From the NCBI GenBank assembly GCA_023014335.1, contig JAECYW010000023.1:372001-436000 (forward strand): DNA of 64,000 nucleotides. The letters are read 5' to 3'. Each line of letters begins with the position of its first letter. Position 1 is the first letter of the stretch. The position numbers and the translations under genes are program-made. The notes beneath the pieces are model-generated. The model worked only from the letters and a program-made list of their open reading frames with translations, searched no databases and was not told the origin of the DNA. Source of the stretch: Galerina marginata (Eukaryota > Basidiomycota > Agaricomycetes > Agaricales > Galerinaceae). Below are positions 48,922 to 61,097 of this stretch, piece by piece.

Positions 48922-48923
48922 TA

Positions 48924-50935
48924 TACCCAAATAAATCCGAGCTCCGCTAGGAACAGCTTAGAAACTAGGTTCTAGGATTTAGGACCCACGGGAAGTCGCC
49001 CATTGGCGAAGTAACAAATTGACGCAAGTCAGCAGGATTCTAATTATAACCTAAAGTCTTCCTCGACTGTCATTGGACGCCCATAGCTTTTTATTCCAGG
49101 AACGTCCATGAAGAAACGAACCTCAGCCCCACAGGCCACAGGGACTTAGCGACCAGAAAGTGGACTAGGCGGTTCTTCACACTTAGACCCAGAGGCATAG
49201 CCCATTTCGATATAGCGAGGTACATACGAATAGGGGCGGGAGGGCACTGGGTAAGGCAAGATAGTTTTTGGGGGCATTGAACCTGCAGCCTGGTTGGCGG
49301 GTCATGGGTACAGCAGAACGCAGACTGAGGCAAATGGAAATAAGCGTGCCTGTAAAAGCGCGTATGAAGGCAGCACAATACAAGATACTCCGGTGGCAAT
49401 CCGAAGGGTATCTGCAAGATCGATACCGGAGAGAAGTAAAAAAAAAAAAGCTCTGACCTTGCGACGAAAAAAGGGGGTTCTTGTATTAGAGCTCGCTGAT
49501 CAACGAAATTCCTGAAGTCTTGGGAACTGGATTGAACTGGATGGACACGGAATGCCTCATCTATCGAACGCCTGGCGGATGTCAGGACGCCAGTAAAACG
49601 CAGATAGATGTTCGAATATTGGACCAGACCGTGATCCGAGTCTGAAGATGTAATGGTAGGATTACAGAACTAAAAATGAGAGTAGACTAGAGCACATACA
49701 GGAAGACTGTTTTCTTATCAACGATTTGATCCCGAATTTGCACGAGGTAAGATTATATTTCGTCTTCCTCTAAGCATGGGAACTGGGACATGCAGAATTG
49801 GAGAAAAGTGGACCAGAAGACTGTCAGAACGGAGATGGTCCTCATTTCGGGCATGCCAGCCATTTCCAGGACGCTGATTCTGGCCAAGGCCCGGGAACAT
49901 TACCTAGCAATAGGATAAAAATCTTTCAGTTCCACAGCTCATTCTCGACGATATCCGCTGGTAGGAAGAGTATTAAGGATTGAAGTTTGGTTGAAATGGT
50001 CTTGGTGGTCGTGGTTCAAGACCTACCTTCGGAACGGAACCGGTGACTCGGTTACACTTCTAGCCGAACAGATTTCAATCACCGCTGTGCGAGTGGGTCT
50101 GGACTCTGCTTTCTTACTCTTCCCCCATGATCAGAATCCTTCTTGTTGACTGCACGAAGTGACCCATTTCCGTCAAGAAACGACGCGTTTGACTACTTAT
50201 TTTTTCTTTGCCTCGCCCTTGACTTCAAATTTTTCTTCGCCTTGCATTTCCGAAGACAGTTTGATTAATAGATAGGTTCATCTAACCTTCTCGCTCTTGC
50301 CATGTGCACACTCAGTCTTATCTGAATTGTAGTCCACGCATACGCGACGCGTATTGATTGCGTCTGATAGAATTTCGTTGTAAAACAGTGCACTTCAATG
50401 TTATCTGAACGAAGCCAATAAAGCCCAGCACCATTGAGAGGACCGAATTTAGCGGCGCTTCAAACAATCACACTTGCCTGAATTGAGCTGCATTTGGGGC
50501 TGAAGATTTGCCTGAAGATAACGTTAGAGAGGTGACATGCGTTCGACAGCGCGAAAATTGCCGACCGTACCTTATAGTCAGTGACCATTCTTGGGCGATT
50601 CTTTCTCATCGTCTCCACGATCTACGCGCTCTTTTCAGAATCTTACAGCATCAGGGTCGCTGGCGAAAATTGAACCCGACGGAGGTTTCATTGACGAAGA
50701 CAGAACCTTGACTAAGGATGTTGTTCTTCATCTCTTTTCCTGCTGCCACGACTATGTAACTTGGCTTTGGTCCAATTTACCGAACCAGTCTCGCAGATAT
50801 TCTCTTTTTTTTTCACTCTGGAAGCAAACAGTGATCTCGTTTCTGTCTCTTGACTTGGATGATCGTTAATCATCTTTTTTGTTCTCCTAGGTGCCTCTGT
50901 TGTCGCGTGACAGTGAGCTGGTTGAGCGAACCCCA
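48924..50935. other. Intergenic, right flank of the pogo element and promoter side of a DUF6533 gene
   Basis: About 2 kb without a supported gene. Scattered open frames under 95 codons lack introns, domains or paralogues. Confidence 0.45.
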
Positions 50936-52672
50936 ATGACGATGCAAGCAGTGGAATGGCTCCTTCTGGATCGTGCCTTGGCTTTCCTATCTCGTCAGTT
51001 TGCCTTCGAGCTTTTGGTCTTATTCTAGTACTAAAGGTCATTTCGCTTTTCAACTTTAGTGGCCATGGCGACTTGCGTTGTTTATGATCACAGTCCGTGC
51101 TACTCTTACTTTTATGAACCATCGATCCTGACCAACTCCCCAATTGATTGCAGTCACAACCCTTGACGAGGAGGTTAGTTTTCCATCGCACTTGAGGTAC
51201 ATTTAAATCTCTAAAACGTTATCTTCTAGATCGAACTAGTTTGGGTATTGCCTTGCGTTTCTTCGTCGGAGCCGTTTTTAACGAAACTACCCCAATATAT
51301 CAGAAGCGAGAGAAGTGGAATGCTGTTCAAATACTGTTCTTTATCGTGCGTATTGATACCCGTCGTCTTCCTCATCTCAGTCTGAAACCACACGCCCAGA
51401 ACCGCTATACTGGAGACCTAGTACAAATGTGAGGCGCCATCTCTTCTCTCGATAATTCTGCTCAAATTGTTCCGATTAGATACCCTGCTATCAGTTCGTG
51501 AAGCTACTTTACGGTCACATTCGGTACTGACCACCCGACAGTCTACGTGCGGCATATTACGGGTAGAACGGAATCCGTAAGTGGGGTCTTGACCGTTTCC
51601 ACCTTAGCAAGCACGACCTTAATTTTTTTTCGGCATACGCAAATGTGGTGACCATGCAGGGGTGCGTTTCCTCCTTTCTCTGATAGATTTTTCGAATTGA
51701 TTTTTTTTTCAGCTGTAAGGATCCATGTCACCGTATCTTTCGAGTCACTGATCAAAACGATTTCATCTTACAGGCGATCTTCTCAACATTCTCTTGGGTT
51801 ATCTAGCTACTCTTGTTCTATGCACGATGCAAGGTGTGTTAGCCATGTCTTAGTGCTGTACTGAAATAACCTTTGAATAATCCTAATAGGCATCATGATT
51901 TATCGAGTCTCGAGCATGTACAACCACGACCGCAAAATTATTTTTCTGCTCGCAACAGCATTTTCTGCCGAGATTATGTCACTGCTTGCCTTACAAATCA
52001 TTGCCAATGGTCTCGAAACCTGTAAGTAAACCCGACAGATCCTGGTCATACAAGAAAAGTTCTTGTCACTCATTGGTTATATTTCAGTGGAAGTACCCGA
52101 TCCAGCACCTGGAGTTCACCTTTGCAAGCAGCGCAACATGCCCAGCTGGTCGTACATTACATGGGTACCCGTGGCATGTTTCGAAACTCTCATCTTGGTC
52201 CTATCATTGTTGCTTGCGATCAAGCACTACCGCACAGTGAAGCTGAACCATGAATTGCCAATCTCCTCGAATAGTTCGCTGGCCTATATTCTCTTCAGAG
52301 ATAGCATCACCTTCCCGTTCATGTGAGTACGCAAAATATCTACAGACACGTCGATGATCTGACTGATATATAGTACTCTGGCTGTCTGCATCACGAATTT
52401 CATTATGTGGATGCATCCGCCTGTATGTCTCAGCCTTCTTACCTCCTGCCTCTAAGCGTCGACTGACATGTGCTCGCCTTTCTTCTTCCATAAAGTACCT
52501 GATAGGCCAGATGACATTCACAATGGCCACCTTCTCGGCATGCATCATTGGGTCGCGACTCATCCTGAATTTACGAGAAGCCTATTACAGTCCTTTCATG
52601 GAGGAATGTAATGTTCAAGAAGATATACACGACGCCTTCGAGCTCAGTGAAGTCCTGGACATTACAAGATGA
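50936..52672 (+). CDS. DUF6533-type integral membrane protein (paralogue 2)
   Basis: The start MTMQAVEWLLLDRALAFLS at 50936 splices to MATCVVYDHITTLDEE, IELVWKREKWNAVQILFF and AQNRYTGDLVQM, the DUF6533 N-terminal pattern. Later exons include VEVPDPAPGVHLCKQ, the TM segment YITWVPVACFETLILVLSL, HYRTVKLNHELP, ILFRDSITFPFM and SRLILNLREAYYSPF, with a stop at 52670-52672 after EVLDITR. Small exons and intron phases match those of the minus-strand paralogue at 42376-44148, which points to an inverted duplication. It is a membrane protein with probably seven TM segments; function unknown. Middle exons (51430-52080) were not all resolved. Confidence 0.78.
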
Positions 52673-53209
52673 TGTCGTCCCATGACTGTTTCTGTCGCGC
52701 GAGGTGTGTCTTTAATTTTACCACCGCATGACAACAAAACTTACTTTCGTGCTAGTCTTCAAACCGACGAACACTAGTGGGATTTCCCAACCGCATAGTC
52801 CATTGTATCGACATATAACCTGAAGACACCTTTTGTTGGACTGCCTTCTACGTCTCTGACAGTGGGCATATGTAGAAGTCAAGGTTGACAACCACTGTCT
52901 GATGGCCAGTCCGAGCCTTCAAAGGGCGTCTACGCCGTGCCTTTGTACATGCAGCGGCTGTATCACTCTGTATTGCTTTCAACTCTTTATTTGCTTTCTA
53001 TTGGTAGCTTGTATACTTAGTTAATGGTCAATGATAAGAATTGATAACTGTTTCGTCTGCATCACATGGAGCACAGCCGCATCAATCAGAGGCAAGCGCC
53101 TCCTGAGGCAACGGTTGGCCACATCAGAGAAGGGTTCCTCCGTATTCGCCGCTACGCCCCTTGTTCCTTCCCACCTCTTATCCGCGTTCATTTCGCGCCG
53201 TCGCGGTAA
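52673..53209. other. Intergenic, promoter side of the arrestin-like gene
   Basis: No coding signal; it contains pyrimidine-rich stretches shortly before the start codon at 53210. Confidence 0.45.
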
Positions 53210-56200
53210 ATGGCTCAGGTCAAGCTGTGAGTTTCGGCCAGTGTAGAGCACTTGGAGGACTTCTAACTCATATTTGATGCAGAAATCTACAGCCGCCGCC
53301 AAATATCGACTTTGTGATCGGTATGGTTTTTTTTCTGGCTTAGAACGGCGCCCAGACTTCGCATTGCACCTTCTGACGAGGTTGATGACGCACAGGTTAC
53401 CCTGGAATTCCTCCAGGTCCGGAGCGACCACAGGCGTCGGTGAAGGGTGTGCGTGACGAACTCAGCACAATTCGACCATTTCGCGAACTAAACAATGATG
53501 TTTGCAGGCCATCGAACTCAGGACCCCACCGCAAGGCGTGAAGGCGAAATGGGTGCGCATCGAGCTGCGCAAGGTCGAGACACTGCCAGGTGGAGGACCG
53601 GCGAACACGTTCTACGACTTCGTAGGCCCCAGCCCGGTCAACCTTTGGAATATGGAGGACTATAACATATTGCGCTCGGTGTGTTCGGCTTTCGCTCATT
53701 TAATGCTTCGTTTGCTCATTACGTTTTCTTGGGATTTCCAGCAAGACTTCCCGTTCTCGATACGCATACCCGAGTCAATACCGCCCACTATTTCGCTGGA
53801 CAACAGAGGTACGAACCTATGTTATGGCGGCTCGCTCAACATACTTATCATAGTAAGAAGCTGGAATTGGCTACGAACTCGTCGCTAGCGTGTGTACCAA
53901 AGGCAAGAGGTAAGTTCTACGCCATAGTTCGTCTTTGCCTGTAATTGATCCTTTACTTCGCAGGGGCTTCCTCCGTAAAGCTAAATCCGTCGTCACCTCA
54001 ACTACATCCCCTATCATCATCGACAAGCACGAGCTTCATTCGACTTGGCCAGTATACTGCCAGCCAGAAACCCGGCACCTCGCACAAGAAGGCGTCAACC
54101 TAATCGTTGAACGGACCAACAATTGCTATGGACCGGGGGACCGGGTTGCTGTCATTGCAACGGTAAAATCCGATAGTTTGCACACTGTCATCTTGCGGGG
54201 GTTCGAATTTTCCTTGAAGGAGGCCACAGTGTTCCGCGCAGGGGTCCATGCTCCGGGTGGGAGAAGAAAAGCCCCACAAGTCAAGCAGGTCAACATCGCT
54301 GAGAACAAGGTCGCGGTGAATGCCACCTTGTACGGAGGGACGTCACACACGTCGGAGCTCACTTGCATGATTTCCAGTACACATACAACGACGACCTTGA
54401 ATGCAGCCAGGCACATAGATGTCACATACACTCTTGTGATCAAGGCTCTGATGGGGACCGGGACGCATCTCATCATGGAACTGCCTGTTATCGTCTCGAA
54501 TTGGGAGAGGTTTGTCTGTGGATTTCATGGATATACAATAGATACTGATTTATCAATTAACCAGGCATGTTTCATTACAGGCCATTAGGTATGTTGAGTC
54601 GTTTGCACTACTAGATCTTGACACTAATTTACTGCTTTTGTCAAGCCAAATCGGACCAGCTCCAGGCTTGTCAATTATGAATCCAGCCGTCGGTGCGGCG
54701 GTCGTTACCAATCGAGTTGACCCGTCCCGTGCACGATCTGCTGATGTTGCTGCGACCACACTTCCGACCCAGCGTTCCAATATCGAAAGTACCTACGGTG
54801 GTAGTTCTTCTGCTGCTTTCAATACTGTGCCAGCCAAAACTGCCGACGTCATCGGATACGGAACTGGATTTGGTGCAAAATCAGGAAATGGCCTCGTAGA
54901 CGAATTTGGGTCAACCAAACCTGCTATATCGACCACCCCTAGCATAACTGCTTCGACGATCTCCGGTGCTCCTGCTGCCGCTGCAGCGCCTGCTGCTTCC
55001 AACACCGTCTCTACTACAGGTGGACGTAGACCTGGATCTGCAGGGGGAGGTGGTGGTGGTACACGCTTCACGGTCACGAATGCACTACCACAAGAAATTT
55101 CTCAGGAAAATTTTGCTCGCCAGCGAAGTGCCCAGGCAACGGGTTCGGGCTCGGGCTCGGGCTCAGGTTCTGCTGGACAGCAAAAGCAATGGCCCAGCGC
55201 AGAAGAGGAGAAGAAGCTATACGAGCAAGCCCGAATGAAGGTGGCGAGGACTCAAGGCGAGGCAGCCTCACCGGTACGTGGGGATGCACCTATTCATTGT
55301 GAACGATCTCGTTTATTTTTTTCCAACAGCCTCCGGCCGTTCTTCGGGACGTTGTTCCACCGCAAGCTGTTAATGCATCACCACCTCGCGGTGCCGCTGC
55401 GGCCACTACTCCTGGTGCAGATCCTTGGTTGACTGCGCAGGAGGAAAAACGACGCTTCCAACAAGCGCAGGCCGCGGTGGAGAGAGCAGCCGTCCCTGTG
55501 GTTCCTCCCACAGCGCAAGAGGAGAAACGTCTCTTCCAGCAAGCACAAGCTGCCGTCGAGAGGAACGCTCGTGGCGGGTTGGCTCCTGTATCTGCAATAG
55601 ATGAAAAACGGATGTTCCAGCAAGCTCAGGCGGCAGTCGAAAGAGCTCAAGCTCCACCATCCACGCAGACGCATACAAGGGACAATTCAGACCCCAAAAC
55701 CTCTGCAAGCGGAACTCGGCCCTCTGCATCCGAACTTTACGCTCAGGCTATCAAAGCTCGTTCTGGAGGAGCAGCAGCTCAAACTCCTGCTGGGGGTAGT
55801 TCAGCTGCGCCACCGAAGTCCGTTCCGCAGTATCTAACCGCTGAACAAGAGAAAGCCGCTCTTAGGAGGTACGAAGAAGCAAAGAGGGCCGTGGACAGGA
55901 CACAAAACTCTGAAGGCAGCTCGTCTCCTTCTGGTAACAGTGGACCTATCGCATACGAGTCACTCTTCCCTGCATCTAGCAGCGTTCCCATTGCCTCATC
56001 CTCACATCCACCTCCCGCCGAAGCCCCTCCCCCGCCCTTCGACTCTGTTGCGTCTAATATCCCAGAGAAGGAGCGTCTTCGTCGTGCGTATGAAGCACAA
56101 GACGCCGCAGATCTGGCCCAGCAAAATCGCCAAGCTTCGCCACCCCCTCCGGCGGCCTATCCAGCTCCAGCACCGACACCGACCCCTGCTGGCCCGTCTT

Positions 56201-56865
56201 TGCCCGGACAATATGCCAACGCTCTGGAAGAGAAGGAAGCTTTGAGGAGGAAGTTTGAGGCCAGAGATAATGCTCAAGCCCGGGTGAACCCTGCTCCGCA
56301 GACCCCTCCCAGGGCAAACACCAATCCCACATCCGGTGGAAGCTCAGGTGGAATTGAGGGCAGTTCGTCGCCAGGACGAAGCCCTAGCGCGAATGCAGCA
56401 GGGTTCAGACCGACTCCTGTTCCCCCCGGCGGTTCCAGAGTCCTGACAGCAGCCGAAGAAAAGGCGCTATTGCGGGCAAAGTACGAAGCTCGTGACTCTG
56501 GTAACCGCAAACCCACTCCTAGTCCTGTAACGACAAACGGTGTTCCGCCTCTCAATGGATCGTCTGGAGCGGGGCCAACCACTCCTCCGCCTCTCATGCC
56601 ACGTCCACCCGTGGAGTATATTAAGGAAACGCAAGAAGAGGATGCCCGACTATCTCGACTCAACGGAGAGGTGCCATTGCTGGATGGCGCGACACGGAAG
56701 CTAAACGGCACTGCAACATCATCGTCGCATACCGCTTCTACCCCTCCCTCTGGCGCAAATTCGCTGGATATGAAGCCATTCACACCCTTTCGAGCAGGCT
56801 TTGAAACTTCACTTGCTCCACCTGGGCCTCCGCCGCCGTTGCCTCCTAAACCAGCTGGAGACTGA
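53210..56865 (+). CDS. Arrestin-like protein with C-terminal charged repeats
   Basis: Ten exons (53210-53226, 53283-53320, 53396-53448, 53508-53678, 53742-53808, 53861-53909, 53964-54509, 54565-54588, 54646-55273, 55330-56865) give 1042 residues in one frame. The N-terminal arrestin sandwich starts MAQVKLNLQPPPNIDFVIGY. It continues with GAIELRTPPQGVKAKWVRIE, a YDFVG loop, FPFSIRIPESIPPTI and GIGYELVASVCTKGK, and the C-terminal sandwich ends at ELPVIVSNWE. The second half is low-complexity but carries repeated helical motifs: EEKRRFQQAQAAVERA, EEKRLFQQAQAAVER, DEKRMFQQAQAAVERA, EKAALRRYEEAKRAVDR, KERLRRAYEAQDAADL and EEKALLRAKYEARDS. It ends in PPPPLPPKPAGD, an SH3-type proline motif. Fungal arrestin-related proteins act as adaptors in endocytosis and signalling; that role is inferred here. 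Confidence 0.82.
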
Positions 56866-57372
56866 AGAATCAACTTTCATATTTCATTTTCCAGCATCGC
56901 CTCCGATGCCTCGTTGGATTACCCTTCCCTTGCTATTCCTGGGCGATGTCTTCATATCCTATGTGCACGATGAAGTCCATTTTCTCTCCTCTACCTATGC
57001 CTCCCATGTTTATATCCCTTATCACTCTGGGATGGTTTTACAGCCACACACCACGCTCGTTACAACTATTATTTACTTCTACCTTGCTGTATCTCTCTTG
57101 TGTCCTAACATAGTTCAAGTGGTTTTCCAATATCCTTTCCTACTTTCCAACGCACTTTCCAACCCAAAAGCATTCGCAACATATACACTATTTAATTTGG
57201 CGTACAAATGTTGTACGATTGAACATGTCATTCTTTGGAATATGTAATCCCATTTTTTTTCGGTGAGGAAAGCCTTGCCCGATAGATAAGATAAGATCAG
57301 GAGTTCGGAGAGATTCCGAAGATTTTTTAGTCGCTCAGTCTGCTTTCAGTATCAACTCACTACAGACCTCTT
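56866..57372. other. Intergenic, no gene seen
   Basis: A plus-strand frame stays open through part of this stretch without a start, domain or splice support; probably the 3' UTR of the arrestin-like gene and the promoter of the F-box gene. Confidence 0.4.
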
Positions 57373-58961
57373 ATGTTCGTCGACGGTGATCAATCGTTTC
57401 CAGTGGAGGTTTGGCAACTTTGTTGGGAGTCAGTCCCAACGCAAGCCAGTCTTGTAGCTTTGAGTCAAACATGTCGCCTTTTCCATGATATCTGCCAACC
57501 TTTGATTTTTCATCGGGTGACCTACTCCTTACACCCGAACCTCGGATCTCAAGAAGCCTATCAAGCATGGAAAGCCAAAACAATTCACTTTGAAGATCGC
57601 GTTAAATGGCTCGCTGCGCATCCACGAATCTCGAAGTTCCCTCGTGAATGTTCGTTTTATGGAACTCTAATGGGATCCCTGACCATCATGGACTCGGAGC
57701 ACCCAGCGACGTCCGAGGTCTACCTATCCATTTTGTCCACTCTCAAGAAATTCATTCCATCGTTCATTGGTCTCCGAACCGTTCTGTTCAGTCACATCGA
57801 TATCGACGAAGACATGTTAGGAGCTTTGGCATCTCTCCCCTTCTTGACGAAAACCGAATTCTACGATACAAGTTTCACCTGCGTTACAATCACTCCCCTT
57901 CTCACTCCGAAAGATCTCACCATCACTGACTACCAAATTCAAACGGTCCCTCCGAGCCTCGAGGTGTTCTCCAATGAACTACTTGAGTCACTCATACTCT
58001 ATTTATTCCAACCCGGCCCTTCATGTTTCGAGCATTTCATCAAACAAGGACCGAGCAATTTTTTAACGAGTCTCCATGTGTCTATCCATGTGCAAACCTT
58101 GCCGACGTTGTTCACGTTCCTCGAAATGTGTCCTCGTTTAGAGTCTTTCTCAATGCAACCTCCCTATGATTCTCTCTTATCATACCCTCCACTTCCTTTG
58201 TCGGCCTTGCGTCGTTTGCAATACTTCTCCGGCCCAGCTGTTGCTGCTTCTGTCATCATCCCTCTTCGCCCAGTCACCCGCGTGTCCATCAATGATCATG
58301 ATTGGAATTGTAGCATTAAAGAAGAAAAGGTGCTGTTGGCTCTATCCATGATACTCAAAAGTACAGCAACGATCCAATCTTTATCTCTTCCCAACCTAAC
58401 ACCACATCCCGATGTGTTCCATATCATTCACAAGCTCTTTCCTGCTTTGCATACCCTCGTTCTCTCCTTCAAGCCTACGCAAGTCGATGTGATAGGGGAA
58501 TTCCATACCCCCGACGACGTTGAAGAATACTTCTCAATGGGCACCTACGGCGACGTTGTACCCATTGCAGTGGATGGACAAGGGAACTTTAAACGGTCAC
58601 CTGAGTCGATCAAGGTAAATCTGCCATCTAGGAGAATTCTGGAAATGGTTTATTGACTCTCAGAATCCAGGGACTATTTGACTGCCTACGCGCGAACAAA
58701 ATTTCTTTACCACTGTCAATTGAACATCTGGCCATTATGTTTGATAGAGACCGACGCGATTATCAACCTTTCATGACCTTCCTTTCAGTTCGGGAGCAGC
58801 TCAGCATCGTCATTGATTTGTCTAAACGCTATCCTAAGCTCAAGCATTTTTTGTTGGATTCGGGGCATATCAAGTGGACCAAGGAAGAACCTGCGAGCTT
58901 GTGGAAGCCTACCAAGCACTACCAACTTTATCTCGATGGCAAAAAGTGGAATCGTTCGTAA
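57373..58961 (+). CDS. F-box protein (paralogue 2, divergent)
   Basis: Exons 57373-58614 and 58671-58961 give 510 residues. The F-box is FPVEVWQLCWESVPTQASL, then VALSQTCRLFHDICQPLIF at about residues 9-48. The remainder has leucine-rich segments such as LPTLFTFLEMCPRLESF, and VTRVSIND after a PLRP motif corresponding to the GRPV motif of the other two F-box genes. The last exon starts GLFDCLRANKISLP and contains SIEHLAIMFD, equivalent to the LHWIA...LETLHL exon of the paralogues. Expected role: SCF substrate adaptor. Among the three F-box genes this is the most divergent. Confidence 0.75.
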
Positions 58962-59307
58962 ATTGGCCCCAGTTATAATACTCCCGAAAAAGTCTAATAT
59001 AATTTCTGTCTAATATACCCCTCCAGCCCGCTTGAAGTTCGAGTGCCACATTGTTATTATCATTCTCGAACTCAGAGTAAGTTATGTCCTTTGTGCTCAT
59101 TTAGATGCTCGATATTTTAAATACTAGTAAATACCTCTCCCGGCCGTTACAAAAACCCCGTTTCTCCTCAATGGCGTTCGAAAATCACTAATTTCTGCTA
59201 GAGCGTAACCTTTGATTTCAGGAGTCGGAAAAAACTTGACAGTGCCAATGAATCGGAAGTAATTTAAACCGTACATCCATTTTGGAAAATTCTCGAAACA
59301 TCAAAAA
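58962..59307. other. Short spacer between convergent F-box and NACHT genes
   Basis: No gene seen; it holds the 3' ends of both genes. Confidence 0.5.
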
Positions 59308-61097
59308 TTAGCAAATCCAAAGTTCCTGACAGAAATATTTTCTGCTCACCGAATTCTTTAAGGCAGTCAGAAAAGCACACGAAATAAGTATGTACCGTTG
59401 ACGCAAGGTTCCGTGTCGTTGACAACAACGCCAAATTTGACTGAATGAAATACTGACGACGTCAGTCATAAGGGATGGTGTTTGTTGGGCATCTTTCAGG
59501 TATATGGCGAACCATAGCAAATCATCGCCCCAGGGTTTTCCTGCCAAATCAATTAATTCCGTATGGGTTATTCTCAAGTGAAAAACATACTCTGGAATCG
59601 TCGAAAGTAATGGTGTGCAATTTCTGAGCTTCTCTTTGGACGATCAACATGGAAAGGTCCTGAACGTGACTTGTCGAGTAAAAAATCTTCAAGAGATGCA
59701 TGGAAAAAGTGCAATGTCCTATTACAAGTAGCAGTCCGAATCTCCAGCAGTGACCCAAGATTGCATAAAGCCATATTGACATCCCCGGAAGGAAGACCCA
59801 AAAGGTCTTCGTATACCGAAAGATCACCTAGTCGGCCTAGTTCTGGATGGAAGTCGACTTGACTGTCCCGACGCCCAGGAAACCAGACTCGTATTGACCC
59901 ATGAGAAAGGAGGAATAACGCCAGTATCTGTAGTGCGCGCTCTGTATTAATAATGGATGAGAAGATATGTCTGTAAAGTGCATCAAGTTCTTCGAAAGGT
60001 GCGGCGTCGCTTCTACGCCGAAGGCCGAGTACTATGTCGAGTTGGTGGGTAGGTCGCTCCGTAGTGGATGCCACGAATTTAATCACTGTTGCGGCGTATA
60101 TAAACTGACCCGATGATTTCTGGACGAGGCGTTTTATGGCACTGTCCGTAGGCCACTGGGATGGGATGTGTTCCTTAAGTGTATGGTTTCTTTTGATGTG
60201 GTTAAATCGGTCACGGAGAAAGAATTCAATATCGGCGTTGGATTGGAGGTCGTTATCCAAAGGAAGCAGGATAGAGAGGTCCTTCAGAAATCCAGTGTAA
60301 AAGGCGCGTTTCAACTCGTGCTCAGGACGGCTGGCAATAATAAACGCCAAAGGAACACTGTGGCGTCGAAGGGCGACCGCTATGGTAGTCAAGATCTCGA
60401 GTTGCTCTGTCCGGCTTTCACATTCGTCGAGCCCATCAATAATGACCACTCGTCTGCACTTTGATTTGTTGAAGTAACCAGAAGAAACAAGCGGACGTAA
60501 GGGTTCAACAAGGAGTGACGCCATCTGAGTCGACAGCGATTTACTGAAGAGATGGGGGTCGTGGTTGATGGCACTTATGATGTTAGCACGCACAGTGGGG
60601 AAGGATAACGCAACTTGATATGCGATTGTCGGAATAAGAGAGCGCGAATGATTCCTAGTGGGGTCGAACCGAGAAAAGAAAAACGCTGCCAGTAGAATGC
60701 CTTCATTGTAGAATAGCTCCGCGATTGTTTGAGCAATGGCTGACTTCCCAGCTCCAGCAGGCCCGTGAAGCCACGCTATTAACCTGTTCATCGTCTGTGT
60801 GTCCAGACCTTCTATCCATTCCATGATTTTTTCGCGAATAGCGACTCTCGTATTAGGAAAGCAGGTCGCCGCATCTCGCCGTTCCCCTGAATTGTGCAAT
60901 GCATTTGGAGCGGTTTCCTGCAACAAAAGCCCAAAAGTGGCTGAATCTGGAAAGGATAAGAAAAAAACCCAGTTCTCGATGATTAACGTACCGGTGCCAA
61001 CTGTGCCAGAATAATGCCTATTATCGTTTACTTGTATAAAGTCTCCATGAACCTGCTTAAAAGCACCGCCAGTTACTACTGCGGGCCCCGTGAACAT
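59308..61097 (-). CDS. NACHT-domain NTPase without visible repeat domain
   Basis: Exon 1 is 61097-59591 and exon 2 is 59540-59308; from the ATG at 61097 this gives 579 residues. I prefer that start because MFTGPAVVTGGAFKQVHGDF is the usual leader of fungal NACHT proteins, although the frame is open to an ATG at 61178. The order is NALHNSGERRDAATC, P-loop GPAGAGKSA, Walker B VVIIDGLDECES and ASRPEHEL. A helical region with SSGQFIYAATVIKFV and LDALYRHIFS follows, as in fungal STAND NTPases, then the LHFFHASLEDFLLD motif. No WD40, ANK or TPR follows before the stop at 59308. A 45 nt GTACGT...CCAG segment (about 60949-60993) is in frame and may be an intron or retained. Role: probably a STAND-type switch, with sensor missing or reduced. 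Confidence 0.83.

Larger units (their letters stand above)
45157..48923 (+). mobile_element. Pogo/Tigger-like DNA transposon, apparently complete
   Basis: The 27 bp terminal inverted repeats lie at 45159-45185 and 48895-48921, both starting CTGTACGTAATCAGGTA at the outer end and differing by one base. The flanking TA on each side (45157-45158, 48922-48923) is the target duplication expected for the Tc1/mariner/pogo superfamily. The element is 3763 bp and carries one spliced transposase gene with an unbroken frame. It sits in the intergenic space between two divergent DUF6533 genes, so no host coding sequence is broken. Confidence 0.92.

Noticed and set aside
54793..55077. Minus-strand open frames through the arrestin-like gene, also at 56274-56873
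   Set aside because: Mirror images of the low-complexity coding strand, whose frame is fixed by ten phase-consistent exons.
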